Assembly (NCBI RefSeq): GCF_033958435.1
Contig: NC_134137.1
Span: forward strand, 111,052,501 to 111,116,500
Reading direction: 5' to 3'
Source of the DNA: Carettochelys insculpta
Lineage: Eukaryota; Chordata; Testudines; Carettochelyidae
Length of the DNA stretch: 64,000 nt
The first letter of the stretch is position 1. Each line of letters starts with the position of its first letter. The position numbers and the translations under genes were made by a program. This document shows, one piece after another, positions 11,108 to 21,849 of this stretch. Under the pieces are notes generated by a model. It made no database searches and was not told the DNA's origin. It was given only the letters and a program-made list of their open reading frames with translations.

Positions 11108-12663
11108 TCATGGGCCTGAACCGGGAGGGTCATTCGGGCAAGGGAATTGTGAGCCGAGAGCCCCATCGGCCTTGGGATCCGCCCCCGCCCCCCAAGCGAG
11201 CTCCATGGCGGGGCTGGGATGGGGCAGGGAGCACTGGAAAATAGGGTGGGATAGCAGCAGGGGCATCGATGTTTGGGGTGGGGGCCTCTGTGCGGGGAGG
11301 CAGCTGGGGGGGGGTGTGTGGAGGGCTGGGAGCTGTGCCATATTGCCTACGTGCTCCTGCAGAGTCCTATGGATGCCCTCCAGGTGGGACGTGAACTGGT
11401 CCCACACCTCCCTCCACCACGCCAGGTTGGCCTGGCGGTGCTCCATGAGGTCTGCCTGGCAGAGGCTGGTGGGGTCATCTCCCATGTGCCGCTGTGACCA
11501 CCGGCTGGACGCCTGCTGCGTTGGTGCGGCCGCAGGGGCCTGGCTCCTGTCCAATGCCTCCAGGGAGCTCTTGGGGACCGAGGCCGATGGGCTGTGTGGG
11601 CCTCGCTTGCTGCACAGAAGTGGAGACAGATGGCACGTCAGTCTCCGAGCAGGACCCCATCCCCCTGTCCTCCCTTGGACTCTGTCCCCCCAGGGGACCT
11701 GCCATGGTGGGCATGGCATCCATACAGCATTGCATGCGCACAGGACTTCTCCCCCAGGTGGGACCATACCCGGGTGGGGGCTGGCCTGTGGGTATCCCAC
11801 TGGGCAACTGGGTGCTTGGAGCTGTCCACGGATCTGGGTGCTGGGTGCGTTAGGGGCTGTTACCAGCCGGGGTGTCTGGCCCTGGGCCTCCAGGCCTCTA
11901 CCCAGTCCACTGGCAGGGGTGCCACCCCTACCCCACTGGCTGGGGTGCCAGCCCCACTGTGCACTTACCAGGGGGCCCAGGACGATCTCCAGTGATGCCC
12001 AGCTCCCCGTGGCCCGAATGGATGACCTCAAAGGAATGTCGATGATGAGGTCACCCTCATCAATGGACCACTCCTGGGTGGTGTCTGCCCCCTGGCTTAG
12101 GCTGGCTGGTCCTGGCTGCTCTGGCTTGGGCTGGTCTGGGGAGGTGTCCAGGACCTCTGGGGTGAGGAGTTGTCCCAGGGCCCCAGGATGGTGTGGAGCT
12201 CCCGATAGTAGGGGCAGGTGGAAGGAGCTGGCCCTGAGCGCCCAGCCTCATCCTGTACCCAGGCATAGCTCTGCCAGAGCTCCTTGACTTTGCTCCGGAC
12301 TTGCTCTGGGGTCCATTCCAGGCGGCCTTGGCTGGAGAGTCCACGGACCAGGCGGGCAAATGCAACGGCATTCCTCCACTTGAACCTCATCTCCCAGAGG
12401 ACCTCCTCCTCCTTCCAGAGGCCCCAGAGGTCTTGAAGTTCAGGGTCCATCCAGGAGGGGCCCCTTTTCTTCTTTTCTGGGACGGGCTCCTGGGGTCCCA
12501 GTGAGGACTTGAAGTGGGGGACGCTGAGGCTCAGGGGGCTGCCAGGAGCTGGCCATGTGGCCTGGGTTGTCATTGGGGGTGGCTGAGTAGCCGTGCGGTG
12601 AGGAGCTCGTGTGTTCATGGCTTGCCTGCTCTCAGCTTCCTGCCATGGGGTTTCCGGGTCCAT
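11108..12663 (-). pseudogene. Harbinger second gene, Myb/SANT-like DNA-binding protein, decayed
   Basis: The minus frame starting at 12663 gives 188 residues. A Pro/Thr/Ser-rich N-terminus of about 60 residues is followed by a KKKRG basic patch, which could act in nuclear import. Then comes a Trp-rich helical domain (about residues 70-160) with LWGLWKEEEVLWEMRFKWRN, WTPEQVRSKVKELWQSYAWV and a CPYYRELHTILGP end. This is the Myb/SANT/trihelix pattern of the Harbinger second protein, which binds the element ends and brings in the transposase. A stop at about 12097 ends it. Further minus-strand coding-like sequence (LAWWREVWDQFTSHLEG, about 11370-11450) suggests the original protein ran on to about 11110 and was broken by stops and frameshifts. 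The plus-strand 413-residue frame over the same bases is its shadow. Confidence 0.65.
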
Positions 12664-12989
12664 GCGGCTTTAAGAGTGGCCGGACGCATGGGTCATAGAG
12701 CTCCACTCTGTGGGGCAGGGCGTCTCCATGCACCAGCTGGGCACCATCGTGAAGGACTCCTCTTTTGAAAGAGCAGGCCATGGAGCGTCTACATGTGCCT
12801 TCTTCTGATGTTGTTTTTTTGACAGGGGTTGCTCTTCCCACTACGGGATCGGCGTCCAGCTTCCGATGTCTGGGCCGCGCTCCTCCAATTTCTGATTGAA
12901 AGAGCGCATGGCACATGTAGACGCTCCCTCTGTTCTTTCGAAAGAGGACCGGTCTTTTTGAAATAACATGCACATGTAGACACAGCCCT

Positions 12990-14310
12990 AGTGCTGTTAA
13001 TACTATTCACTGTTTAAGTTCCGGCAGTGTGCTTGCTGCCATACATGATTTACCTAGTCTATGATTAAAAAAATAAAATTAGCTGAGCTAAATCAATCTA
13101 CAGGTTGTGTGAGCAGCACAACCAGATACTGTAGTGTAAGAATGGAGTGAAAAATAAAGTACAAGTTTACTCCAATTTGGCTTGTTTGTGTGAAGTGTGT
13201 TGGGATCTTCTCAAACGTACTCATTGTTCACATTTATTTGCCTCGGGCTTTCTGCAAGTAATTCTTGTTCTGGGGCCCATTCACAAGCATTTATCTGAAA
13301 ATAGCTCAGCCTCTGAATTATTCTGACTGGACATGTAGGTCCCATGGGGTGAAATTCTCCATTAGGCAGAGGGCCAGCACAGGTCCCACATAAGCAGGGC
13401 GTAAACGGTGCCATTTTCCTTGTTCACAGGCTATCCGGAGAGGGTTGAAGTTCTCTCCCCAGCTGCATTTCAGTTCCCTGAATGTTTCCTGGGCAAGTAT
13501 TTGCAGTTATGAGCTCAATAGTCCATTCTGCAAATATTTTTTACAGAACTGCTGTATCTGTGAACGTTCCTGTGTGTAAACTCATTTGCTAGACCGGGGA
13601 GAACAAAACCCAGACAGACTGGAAATTCAGCTAAGGCATATTTGTTATATATTCTAACAAATTTCTCAGCTCTAACTACCCACAAACCCAAATAATGGTG
13701 TGATACTCTAAAGTACTATTCCATTTATGCAGAGGGCAAATATGGGGACAACAGGTGACAAGCTTCTCCTGAACTCTGTGCCTGCCTGTATGGCCAAAGC
13801 ATGATGGGCCACCTCTCAAAACACGGACGTTGAATAGAATAGGGGCACGCTTCACCCATTATAGATCAGACAGAAGATCAAGACTGTTCCCCAAGTGACA
13901 CGTGCTGGGGATGGCAATGAGGGAAGTCAATGCTGGCCCATTACCCAAGGTTCGCTGTCCATACTGGGGTTCTTCCTTGCAGGGAAGTTTAGTGTACAAA
14001 CACTGGGTGTGGTGGGAGTTCTCTCTGCTCCTCTTGGCCTGCTGGAGGTCTTGGGGCCCCTCTTGGATGAATGAGAAGAGGAGGTGTTGGGTCTCCTCAA
14101 GTAGACTCACCTCCCCTTGGCTGCTACTGGGCTGCTCCTTTCCTGAGCAACTGCTTCTCCTCCCTGACTGCTGATAGCACTGTGGGGCCCCAGAGCAGCA
14201 GGCACTCCTCTCCACCAGCAGCAGTTCCTTGACTACACTCTGCACCCACTGCATGCTGTCCCTGGGAGGTGAGCAATGGCCTGAGCCAAGGCTGTGATGC
14301 TGCACTGACA
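12990..14310. other. No gene seen
   Basis: Unique-looking DNA to about 13880, then a GC-richer Ser/Leu-codon block (13890-14300). Its minus-strand frame of 196 residues shows no domain I can name and overlaps a MITE at its start. It may be an old Harbinger second-gene fragment, but nothing decisive was seen. Confidence 0.4.
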
Positions 14311-14314
14311 CAAA

Positions 14315-14714
14315 GGTTACGTCTCCACAAGAGGGTTTTGTCAACCAAACCTGGGGAGCTTCCAGATTCCCAAGGAGTTCTGTCAACAGTAAATTGACAG
14401 AACACAGCTCTTTTGTCAACAGCTGTACCCTGCTCCCCACAAGGCACAACGCCTCCGTCGACAGAAAGCTGGTCTGGATGTTCTGGGGGACTTCTGTCTA
14501 CATACAGGGCTTCCGGGACACTGGGCAGCCCTGTCTGCTGTGCTTCCAGTTGGCCATTTTGTTGAGAGAGTGGCGGAGCAGTCCAGTCACTCTCTGTAGG
14601 CAGAGCAAATTGGTCTTGAAATCCACTTGGCAGTTTGGCCACGATCTGTTGACGGTTTTGCCAGAAGATATCTGCTGACAAAAACTTCTGTTGACAAATC
14701 GCTGTAATGTAGGG
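14315..14714. mobile_element. MITE with iterated TGTCGACAGA-like palindromes
   Basis: The left end GGTTACGTCTCCACAAGAGGG resembles the Harbinger-type GGCTACGTCTACAC terminus. Inside are repeated variants of TGTCGACAGA (for example TTGTCAACAG, CGTCGACAGAAA, TGTTGACAAAT). The right end is eroded (AATGTAGGGCT). A better copy of the same family lies at 40403-40799. Confidence 0.5.
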
Positions 14715-16335
14715 CTGGAAGAATCTGATTTTGATCAGTAAAATGCTGATTTCACCATGTGCACACTGAGTGAAATTTACTGATTACAGTTTTATTTAAA
14801 GCTATTGACTTTGTCTTGTTTGCCATTTGTTGCTGGCAATTTGCTACGTGGTTCTAAAGCTTCACCTTTTTGAAACTCAACATCTATTGGCATTATAGAA
14901 TTGTTTGACCCTTCCCACAATTTCCTGCAAGTGGGAAAACGTGAGGTGAAAGTACTGAAGGATAAACAATATCTCTTGCAATTACAGAAGAATAAAAATG
15001 GAATACTGCAAGCCCACCACACAGCCATTGCTAGCTCTGATTGGACAGTGGCAGCACTAAAAGGTTAGAAAGTATTCTGAGAGGCGCAGAGAAGATTCAG
15101 CATGGCATTTGGACATGGCCCATCCAACCCAAGCTCAGCCTTTATATCGCTTTTCAAATGGAAACTTCATCGTCCTCCCTGGAGGCCTTTTCCCCACACT
15201 CCAACTCAATCTTCTCCTCATAACAGGTGACCTCCTTGGTGAGTGGTCTGGATATGGTTTCTTTGGCAGCCTGTCAGTGTTGCTACTTGGACTTGAGTGG
15301 AGGTCCATCTGGGTACAGTTTCAGTATGGGTGTCAGACTGAGAAGTGGACCTCGAGCTGACAGGTCTATATCTGATACTAGCATCCCAAGTCATCCAATC
15401 TACAAATATTTTTGTATGTTGAGTAATAAAACATATGTCACAGGAATAAAGTATTTCAGGAACTTGGCCTACACCCTGATTTACATAAATAACCACCTCC
15501 TCAGTCTTGTCTACATATAACAACATTGGCTCTTCTATGTGAATCTAAGCAGCCCAGGCAGTGATTTGAGACTGTAAACCAGGATGCCTCTAAAAGAAAC
15601 CTTCCCACTGTTGTTAGAGGTTACCCAGCAACAGAGCTTTTACAAAAGACAATAGCTATTTACTGTGCTTTCTTGACGTCATAGAATAGTCAGGAATTAC
15701 CTTTAGGCTGGGCTATGGGAACTTAGTAGCACACTCAAATTAATTGCTTGCTTAGATTTATATCCACAAAGGCTTTCCCTGCCCTCAGAGAGTGTGCAGA
15801 ATAGAAAACCTTGCCAGGACAGCCATCAATCTTTAGAAACTGCTTCCATTTTAGTCTTGTTAAATTATATTTAATGTTTCCATCTCTATTTAATCAGGCT
15901 TGCTCCTGAGTGCATAAAATGTGCTAGCCAAAGAGGGAGTACAGTGGAGTGTGAACAAATAAGTCATTGCTCTAATGTGTCTTTCTTATTATTATTTGTG
16001 TTGCTGTAGTGTGGAGCCCCAAGATGTTGAGCAAAAGAAGAGAGCAGGCTGATAAATGTTCCAGCCTTTGTGCTACTAATAGGAGCTCTTTAGCATGTTT
16101 CATTATCAGCTCCTGCTTTTCATTAACCACTGGTTGTGTATTTAATGGCTGTGCAGTATTTGATTTGGAATAACCACGCTGCAAGCTTTTTGTGCCTAGC
16201 AAGCAAGCTCTTTAGGAACCCAGAGCTAGCGCACTTGCACTCAGGGCAGAAACCAGTGTTGTGGAGAAGGCAGATGAAATTTACCTTTCTACTCCCATGA
16301 GCCGCAAACCTTATTCTATGGCTTAAGGGCCTCTA
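14715..16335. other. No gene seen
   Basis: No exon, RNA gene or assignable repeat was seen in this mostly AT-rich stretch. Confidence 0.45.
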
Positions 16336-16337
16336 AA

Positions 16338-16630
16338 TCAGGGGTGAGCAAAGTGGTGGGGGGGGGGTCTCCTCGGGGAGGGTGTGAAATACCATGGGGG
16401 GGGTGCAGCGTGATTGGCTGCTGCATCTCAGGCTCATCCATCGCATTAGAAATGTTGACCTGTGTTACTGTTTTCATGTCCGTGTATTCACATTTATATG
16501 CAGATTCATGAAGTTTATATTCTACAGACTAATTGTCTTACACACGCAGACATTTCGGTTGGTTTGGATCCCATTGGACAGGTTGGGAGCGGGGGGGGGA
16601 CTGCAGGGATGAAAATTGGGGCCTGACATC
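16338..16630. mobile_element. hAT-like MITE, tentative
   Basis: The start AATCAGGGGTGAGCAAAGTGG resembles the common vertebrate hAT terminus CAGGGGTG-GCAAA. G-runs follow at both ends of the segment. No 8-bp duplication was confirmed, so the right boundary is a guess. The following 16.65-17.1 kb is GC-rich and unassigned. Confidence 0.35.
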
Positions 16631-17302
16631 CAGTGGGACCCTGCTCTAAATTCCGCCGTGGAGAGTGTTCCTTAGGGCGTGCTCCACCTGCCGGGGCTGG
16701 CTAGGGTGCAGTGCGTTCAGGCTCTGATTTTCTTTCCTGCGCTCCCGCCCAATCACACCTCCATGCCTGACAACAGACCCCGGGGGTAAATGGGGCAGTT
16801 GCCCCCTGGCCTGGTGTTTCAAAGGGGCCTGGAGTTCTGGCCACCACTGCTGCCAAAGCAGCAGCAGCTGGAGCACTGGGCCCCCTTGAGAAACCATGGC
16901 AGTGCTGCTCTGGCTGCACATGGCTGGTAGGGAATGGGAGATGGGGCCAGTGCCATGACTGGGACAAGACTGCAAGCTGACTGCCCTTGATCCCACTCTT
17001 TCTGCCCTTGGCCCCGTCCCTTCCAGGGAGCAGAGCTGGAACCCCCTTCCACCTTGCCAGGGGGCCTGTGGCGGCTGTTGGCCCTGCTGCCTAAGCCAGT
17101 TTTGCACCACACAAAACATCAGAGCAATGGGGACTGAGCCAGAATGTGGCCTCTGAGGTTTAGAGCAAGACCTGTATTCACATGCATTTGGCACAGGCAC
17201 CACTGAAACAAATACTAACAGAGAGGGAGCCGTGCTAGTCTATCTACTATCAAATCGAAAAAGCCGTTCAGCAGCACTTTAAAGACTAACAAAATAATTT
17301 AT

Positions 17303-17341
17303 TAGCTGATGAGCTTTCGTGGGACAGACCCACTTCTTCAG
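17303..17341 (-). ncRNA. Hammerhead-ribozyme-like core, left arm
   Basis: Read on minus: CTGAAGA (17335-17341), one A, stem II GTGGG/CCCAC with loop TCTGT, GAAA, stem III GC/GC closed by A-U with loop TCATCA, then T and A as U16.1 and H17. All nearly invariant core positions of the hammerhead are present (N at position 7 is free). The one unpaired A after A9 is unusual, and stem I has only weak pairing. Cis-cleavage is unproven. Confidence 0.5.
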
Positions 17342-17486
17342 ACCATAGCCAGACCAGAACAGACTCAATATTTAAGGCACAGAGAACCCAAAATAGTAAA
17401 CAAGGTGGACAAATAAGAAAAAAAATTATTACTATTTTGGGTTCTCTGTGCCTTAAATATTGAGTCTGTTCTGGTCTGGCTATGGT

Positions 17487-17525
17487 CTGAAGAAGTGGGT
17501 CTGTCCCACGAAAGCTCATCAGCTA
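17487..17525 (+). ncRNA. Hammerhead-ribozyme-like core, right arm
   Basis: The same core as the left arm, here on plus: CTGAAGA 17487-17493, stem II 17495-17499 with 17505-17509, GAAA 17510-17513, stem III GC 17514-17515 with GC 17522-17523, U16.1 at 17524, H17 (A) at 17525. Hammerheads have been described in PLE terminal repeats, which fits the context. Stem I is weak (about three pairs). Confidence 0.5.
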
Positions 17526-18329
17526 ATAAATTATTTTGTTAGTCTTTAAAGTGCTACTGGACTGCTTTTTTGGTTTTGAAATAAATACTGTGTGTTATAA
17601 AATCCAGACATTTCTTTACCGGGGTCATTTCCTTGCTCCCCACACCTCTGGGTGCCTCTGTTTCCAGTACAAACACCCTCTCCCATTGGCCCCTCAGGAT
17701 GTGACACACACATTTCGGACTGCTTTACATTCACTTATAAGCGCTGTGGACAGAGCTTAGAAGCGATGCGTAAGTGCAAAGGGGCCAAGATACATATTAC
17801 ATGTAAAACAGTGGGGTCCAAATTAGCTGTTACTATTTCAAGAAAGAGACCTGGGATAGTTCTCTGAAAACATCCACTCAATGTGCAGCCGCAGCCCAAA
17901 CAGCAAACGCTGCCATGTACATTCAGTCAGGGCATTGTACTTGAACATGCAGGGTCTGTTGATTCATCTTCCCAAATTTCCAATTTTAGGCACAGTATGT
18001 ATTCTCTCAGATGTCACAAGTGGCTGAAGCATTGGGGGGAAATCAACTAGACCATTATGTTGCAATTATTTTTTCTTATAATGAGAATTTAAATATTTTT
18101 ATATTTTGTTTTGCCTTTCCTGGAATGCAGCCAACAAGGAGGATGAAAGTCCACCTAGAAATGATTGTGCCATCTGTTGTCAAACAGCTGCAGAATGGCA
18201 ATTTTGATACTTTGATGGGTGTTGTGAAGGGAAGGGATCTGCCTTGGCACAGATAGTTAACTTATTAGTGGCTTTAAAAAGTATCACCGGCACTGGAACT
18301 GCACACAGAGGTCAAAAGGTCAAAGTTCG

Positions 18330-18362
18330 GCCCTCCACCTTGGAAAGGTTGCTGACCCCTGG
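18330..18362 (+). mobile_element. hAT-like terminus fragment
   Basis: GGAAAGGTTGCTGACCCCTG matches the common hAT MITE end type AAAGGTTGC-GACCCCTG. Only this terminus is visible. Confidence 0.4.
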
Positions 18363-18653
18363 GATAGACAATAAGACAGAAAATATATCACTTCTCCAAA
18401 AGTCGATGGTACACTCACTTCTTGAATACTATGTACCGATGTGATTGTTCCATCTCAGAAATGATATATTGGAACTGAAAAAAGTACAGAAAAGGAAAAC
18501 AAATTGAAGACAGATTTGGAACAGCTTCTATATGAAGAGAAATTAAGAAGGCTGGGATTTTTCAGGTTGGGAAAAAGATGGCTGGGGGGATATGATAGGA
18601 TTCTATAAAGACATGACTGGGGGGAGAGAAAGTAAGGAAGGAAATGTTATTTC
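18363..18653 (+). pseudogene. CR1/L3-like LINE 3' fragment
   Basis: The broken plus frame shows the order seen after the reverse transcriptase of CR1/L3 elements: a LLEYYVP-like block, ELKKVQKRK, then a GGYDRI/MIGFYKDM-like block. Compare the VQKRATKMI ... GDMIEVYK pattern. Stops and frameshifts are frequent, so the copy is old. It ends where the next MITE begins. Confidence 0.5.
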
Positions 18654-18873
18654 TATAGGCATAAGGGGATTTCAATGTTGGCAGGGTCCCTTCAAAAAGG
18701 ACTCCCATGTGGACAAACTGTGGGCAAGTGAACTGCGGCACATTTGAAGAACGGCAGCCAGCAGCATGATAATGAGGTGCTGAATATTCATTTCAGCACC
18801 TCATTAGTATTCGTTGATTTGGCCATTAGCATGGCCATTTCAAAGTTTTTTTTATAAGTGTAGACACGGCTAC
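18654..18873. mobile_element. Harbinger-type MITE, right half only
   Basis: From GGGGATTTCAATGTTGGCAG to GTGTAGACACGGC it matches the right half of the element at 1-296, including CATTAGCATGGCCATTTC. The left half and its terminus are missing. Confidence 0.65.
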
Positions 18874-19429
18874 ATTGTGGCAGCTGGACTTTGTGTGAAT
18901 TTAAACTCTTTCGATTTAGACGTTTTAGATCACCTGTGAATTTGACCCATTGCCCTCACGTTCAGAGTATTACCAGAAGAAACAAATACATCTGCAGCTG
19001 AAATCCTACTAGTTTGTTAAAACACCACACATTTTGTTGATTTTGTAAATGATTAAGAGACAAGACTTGGCTAGCACAAGATTTTTGTGTAGTTCACTTT
19101 TCAAAGCCTGAAGCCATTCTGTTTGAGGAATGATATTCGGGAGATCTGCATTTTTCTTAGTCTTCCCCCTTCCTGCTCTATAGGTGCAAGAGTTTCTTTG
19201 CAGTTGTTGATTTAGCTTTTCTCTTGCATTCTTTTCCCCAGGTGCTTTCTCCTTGCTATGAACTTTGCCATCATAGGCTTGTCCTGGGTGCAGATACTTT
19301 TCCTTGGGAAAATACTTTAACAGAGACCTGCGGCTTATATGTAGCATATGTATACGATTCAAATACAGTTAGATTCAGGCACAGTCTGAACCTTACATAA
19401 GGTGTTCCATATCCTGCCTTAGTACTACC

Positions 19430-19641
19430 CAGTGCTTTTTTGGTTAAAAAAAAAAAAGAGGAGCTGGTACAGCTCCTTGTGTCCAGCCCTGGGATGCTGG
19501 GGCTGCCAGAGGGCAGGTGGGGGGCTCCAGCTCCCAGCCCTGCACTGTTGGGGGGGCCAGCAGGGGCTCCAGCTCTCAGCCCGCTCTGACAAAAGGTGAT
19601 GGTATGCCATACTGGCATGTACCATCACAAAAATAGCACTG
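19430..19641. mobile_element. hAT-like MITE, CAGTGCT ends
   Basis: The left end is CAGTGCTTTTTTGG and the right end AAATAGCACTG. Flanking octamers GTACTACC (19422-19429) and GTCTTACC (19642-19649) agree at six of eight, fitting a hAT 8-bp duplication. Inside, GAGGAGCTGGTAC and CATGTACCATC form an inner inverted pair around a Gly/Pro-codon-like GC-rich centre. Relatives lie at 20125-20265 and 51009-51387. Confidence 0.6.
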
Positions 19642-20124
19642 GTCTTACCTCTTGTTTTTACGCATTTTATTTCCCAGCTGGTTATTTTAAAATGGACACA
19701 AAATCTGCTGCTTTCCCTTTATAGCAAAGGAAAAGATCCTGATCCACCTTGGAAGAGCCTGTTATGAACCTAAGGTTAATCTACCAAACTGGGAATTTTA
19801 TTACTTTACCTCATTATATCTGAGGCTTGTTATGATCTACCAAAATAGAGGAAACTGATCTAAATCTTAGGATCACTCCAGTCATCAGCATCAACTAAGT
19901 AATTTGATCTATAATTCATGCCATGTTGAAGAACTGATTGAAGATGAGAGGAGTTTTTTCAACAACTTTTTTGTTAGGATACTAAATAAAATATTCGCAA
20001 TGAGTTAGGGTTCACTTAAGATTAAGTTCTGCAGTTTTTACTCAGTCAAAGCGCATGAGTAAAGGATGATCTAAGAGGTGAATAGAAAGGGATGCAAAAT
20101 ATAGTTGATAATGCACAACAGGGG

Positions 20125-20265
20125 TATCCACTGCTGCTTTTTTTTTTCTTTTGTAAAAATATAAGAGGAGCCGGTACTCAGCAGCACCCTCATCCTAGCC
20201 AATCCTACAGCTAGAGACGCCAAGTTGCCAGTACTCAGTACCAGCAAATAGTAGCACAGTACAGA
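20125..20265. mobile_element. hAT-like MITE, related to the CAGTGCT family
   Basis: The left part CTGCTGCTTTTTTTTTTC with GAGGAGCCGGTACTCAG and the right part CAGTACTCAGTACCAGC with AGTAGCACAG repeat the plan of the 19.4-kb copy. No clear 8-bp duplication was found. Confidence 0.45.
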
Positions 20266-20834
20266 ATCTGTCATGTTTTCCTTGTGGTTATGAAGAACTG
20301 CGCTTTCTTTTTTTCTTTTAAGAGAACAATAACTGAACCATCACAAGTTTTTATCACCTTTAACCGAAACAATTTTTCCCAACAGAAAACTTTGTAAGTA
20401 CTTACTAATCAGATACGTTTTGAGACAGTCATTAGGTGTCACTTGACTTTATTAAAAAGCACCAGATGGAAGAGTTGCTTCTAAAGTGGTAGATGCCTTC
20501 AAAACCATTTTCTGAAATACGTGGCAGTACTGGAGCTCATTTGATTCAAATACAAAAGACATCAGAGATCTGCTCCAACTACTGCTCTCTGCAACCAAAT
20601 CCCTGTGGGAGTTCTGCACTTGGAGCAGATTAGGTCCCAAAGCTAACATTATTATGAGAGAGATGTGAACTCTTCAACATTAAGACCAGTTGAAATCCTG
20701 CCCTAATGAAGTCAGTGAAGTTTTTGCCATTGGTATCAATAGGCCTAGCACATATTTGGTGTTGTATAAAACGTTATCCTCTGCAAAGATAACAACAGGG
20801 TGACAACTTTCACCTGGATGTCTTCAGTTGATAA

Positions 20835-21128
20835 AGCTGTATGTACACTACAGGGAAGATCAACCCTGCCACAGATGAGTTAGCGCACCGAGTGGGGATG
20901 TGCTAAATTCAATTTACAAGGCAGCCCTGTCAACTGCGGTATTCCTGACACACACTATTGCTGCGTTAGGTGTACAGGAAGTTAACGGGAGTGCAGGCTT
21001 CTATCGACCTCCCTTAGTGGAGACACTGCAAAAGCCAGAATTAAGATACATCCACTTTAACTACGTAATTAACATAGATGAAATTGCATGACTTAATTCG
21101 ACCTTCCCCTGTAATGTAGACCTGCCCT
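20835..21128. mobile_element. Harbinger-type MITE, CTACAGGG ends
   Basis: The left end reads GCTGTATGTACACTACAGGG and the right end CCCCTGTAATGTAGACCTGC, an imperfect inverted pair. GATCAACC and TTCGACC blocks lie just inside. This plan is common among reptile Harbinger-like MITEs. No target duplication was confirmed. Confidence 0.5.
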
Positions 21129-21431
21129 CAGAAATACAAGCAATATGTATATTATAGTCTATGGGAAGTATCGTTTACACCTTATGGTTGCCACTTAAAT
21201 AAATCCCTGTGCACTGTTATAAATGTGGGGCTGGATGAATAGCATTAGCAAAGCATATCAGAATTTGTCCTCAAATTACAATTCTCTGGACGGGTATATG
21301 GAAAATTAGAACTACATCCTGCTGTGAGTCTTGTATGGTTGTATTTTTGGAGTTGTGAGCATTGTTAGCTGCATCCCGTATCACAAAAGACAGTGTCACA
21401 TATTTGCTTGCAAAAACCAACCTTTGGGTTC

Positions 21432-21490
21432 ATGAATTGCAAGGCCAGAAGGGACTATTGTGACCTCATGTATAAACAGGACAACACTCG
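21432..21490 (+). repeat. CR1/SINE 3'-tail fragment
   Basis: AAGGCCAGAAGGGACTATTG followed by GTGACCTCATGTATAA resembles the 3' tail shared by reptile CR1-mobilised SINEs. What follows to about 21800 is GC-rich and unassigned; GGTGTGGGGAACC at about 21496 may be a hAT end. Confidence 0.4.
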
Positions 21491-21849
21491 GGCAGGTGTG
21501 GGGAACCCCCATTCCACGGTCTGGATCCAGAGCACAGTTTGTCTGGCTCTGGACCCTGAGGCTTGGGGCTCCTCTTCCACAGAATCCAGCCCACGGCAGC
21601 ATGGAGGGTTTGGAGCCCTGAGCCTCACTGAGTGGATCATGCAAGCCGCGGTACAGATCCAGACCACAGGTTCTGCTGGGACCTGGGAGACAGGAGGCGG
21701 CTCCAGTCCAATCAGATTCCAGCCAACCAGAGCACCAGAGGGCAGTGCCTGGGCACAGAGACGAAGGGGCACAGAGGCATGTGTGTCCAGGGGGGGGAAA
21801 TTCAAATTTGATTTAAAAATTGCCACAGTGAACAATTCGTCACACCTTG

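Larger units (their letters stand above)
9198..12987 (+). mobile_element. PIF/Harbinger DNA transposon, two-gene type, decayed
   Basis: The termini are GGCTGTGTCTACACG (9198) and the inverted ATGTAGACACAGCC (ending 12987). Flanking triplets CGA and CTA differ by one base, fitting a 3-bp target duplication. Two genes face each other: a HARBI1-like transposase on plus (about 9502-10690) and a Myb/SANT-like protein on minus (12663 down to about 11110). Two-gene organisation of this kind is known for autonomous PIF/Harbinger elements. Both genes are broken, so this copy is probably a fossil of the autonomous partner of one of the MITE groups here. Confidence 0.8.
17217..17577 (-). mobile_element. 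Penelope-like element (PLE) tail with inverted body piece
   Basis: The flanks GAAACAAATACT (17205-17216) and GAAATAAATACT (17578-17589) form a 12-bp target duplication with one mismatch. The left arm, read on minus, ends in the full 3' tail (GACTAGCACGGCTCCCTCTC). The right arm is the same sequence inverted and stops short in GACTGCTTTTTTGG. A tail plus inverted body piece with variable-length duplications is typical of PLE insertions. Each arm has an intact hammerhead-like core. Confidence 0.7.

Noticed and set aside
11046..12287. A 413-residue plus-strand frame, the second longest in the window
   Set aside because: It lies antisense to the Myb/SANT-like second gene of the Harbinger element in GC-rich sequence. 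It is Gly/Trp/Pro-rich without domain pattern, so it is a shadow.
13859..14681. Overlapping 185-196-residue minus-strand frames
   Set aside because: No recognisable domain. The 5' parts lie in a MITE. Ser/Gln/Leu bias follows base composition.
17217..17577. A plain MITE or hAT element with terminal inverted repeats
   Set aside because: The duplication is 12 bp rather than 8, one arm is truncated, and relatives contain a GIY-YIG frame, all pointing to PLE insertion.
18130..18255. A possible host exon after a pyrimidine-rich tract ending in GCAG
   Set aside because: The frame that would splice in hits a stop within about 26 codons, and no partner exon or family was recognised.
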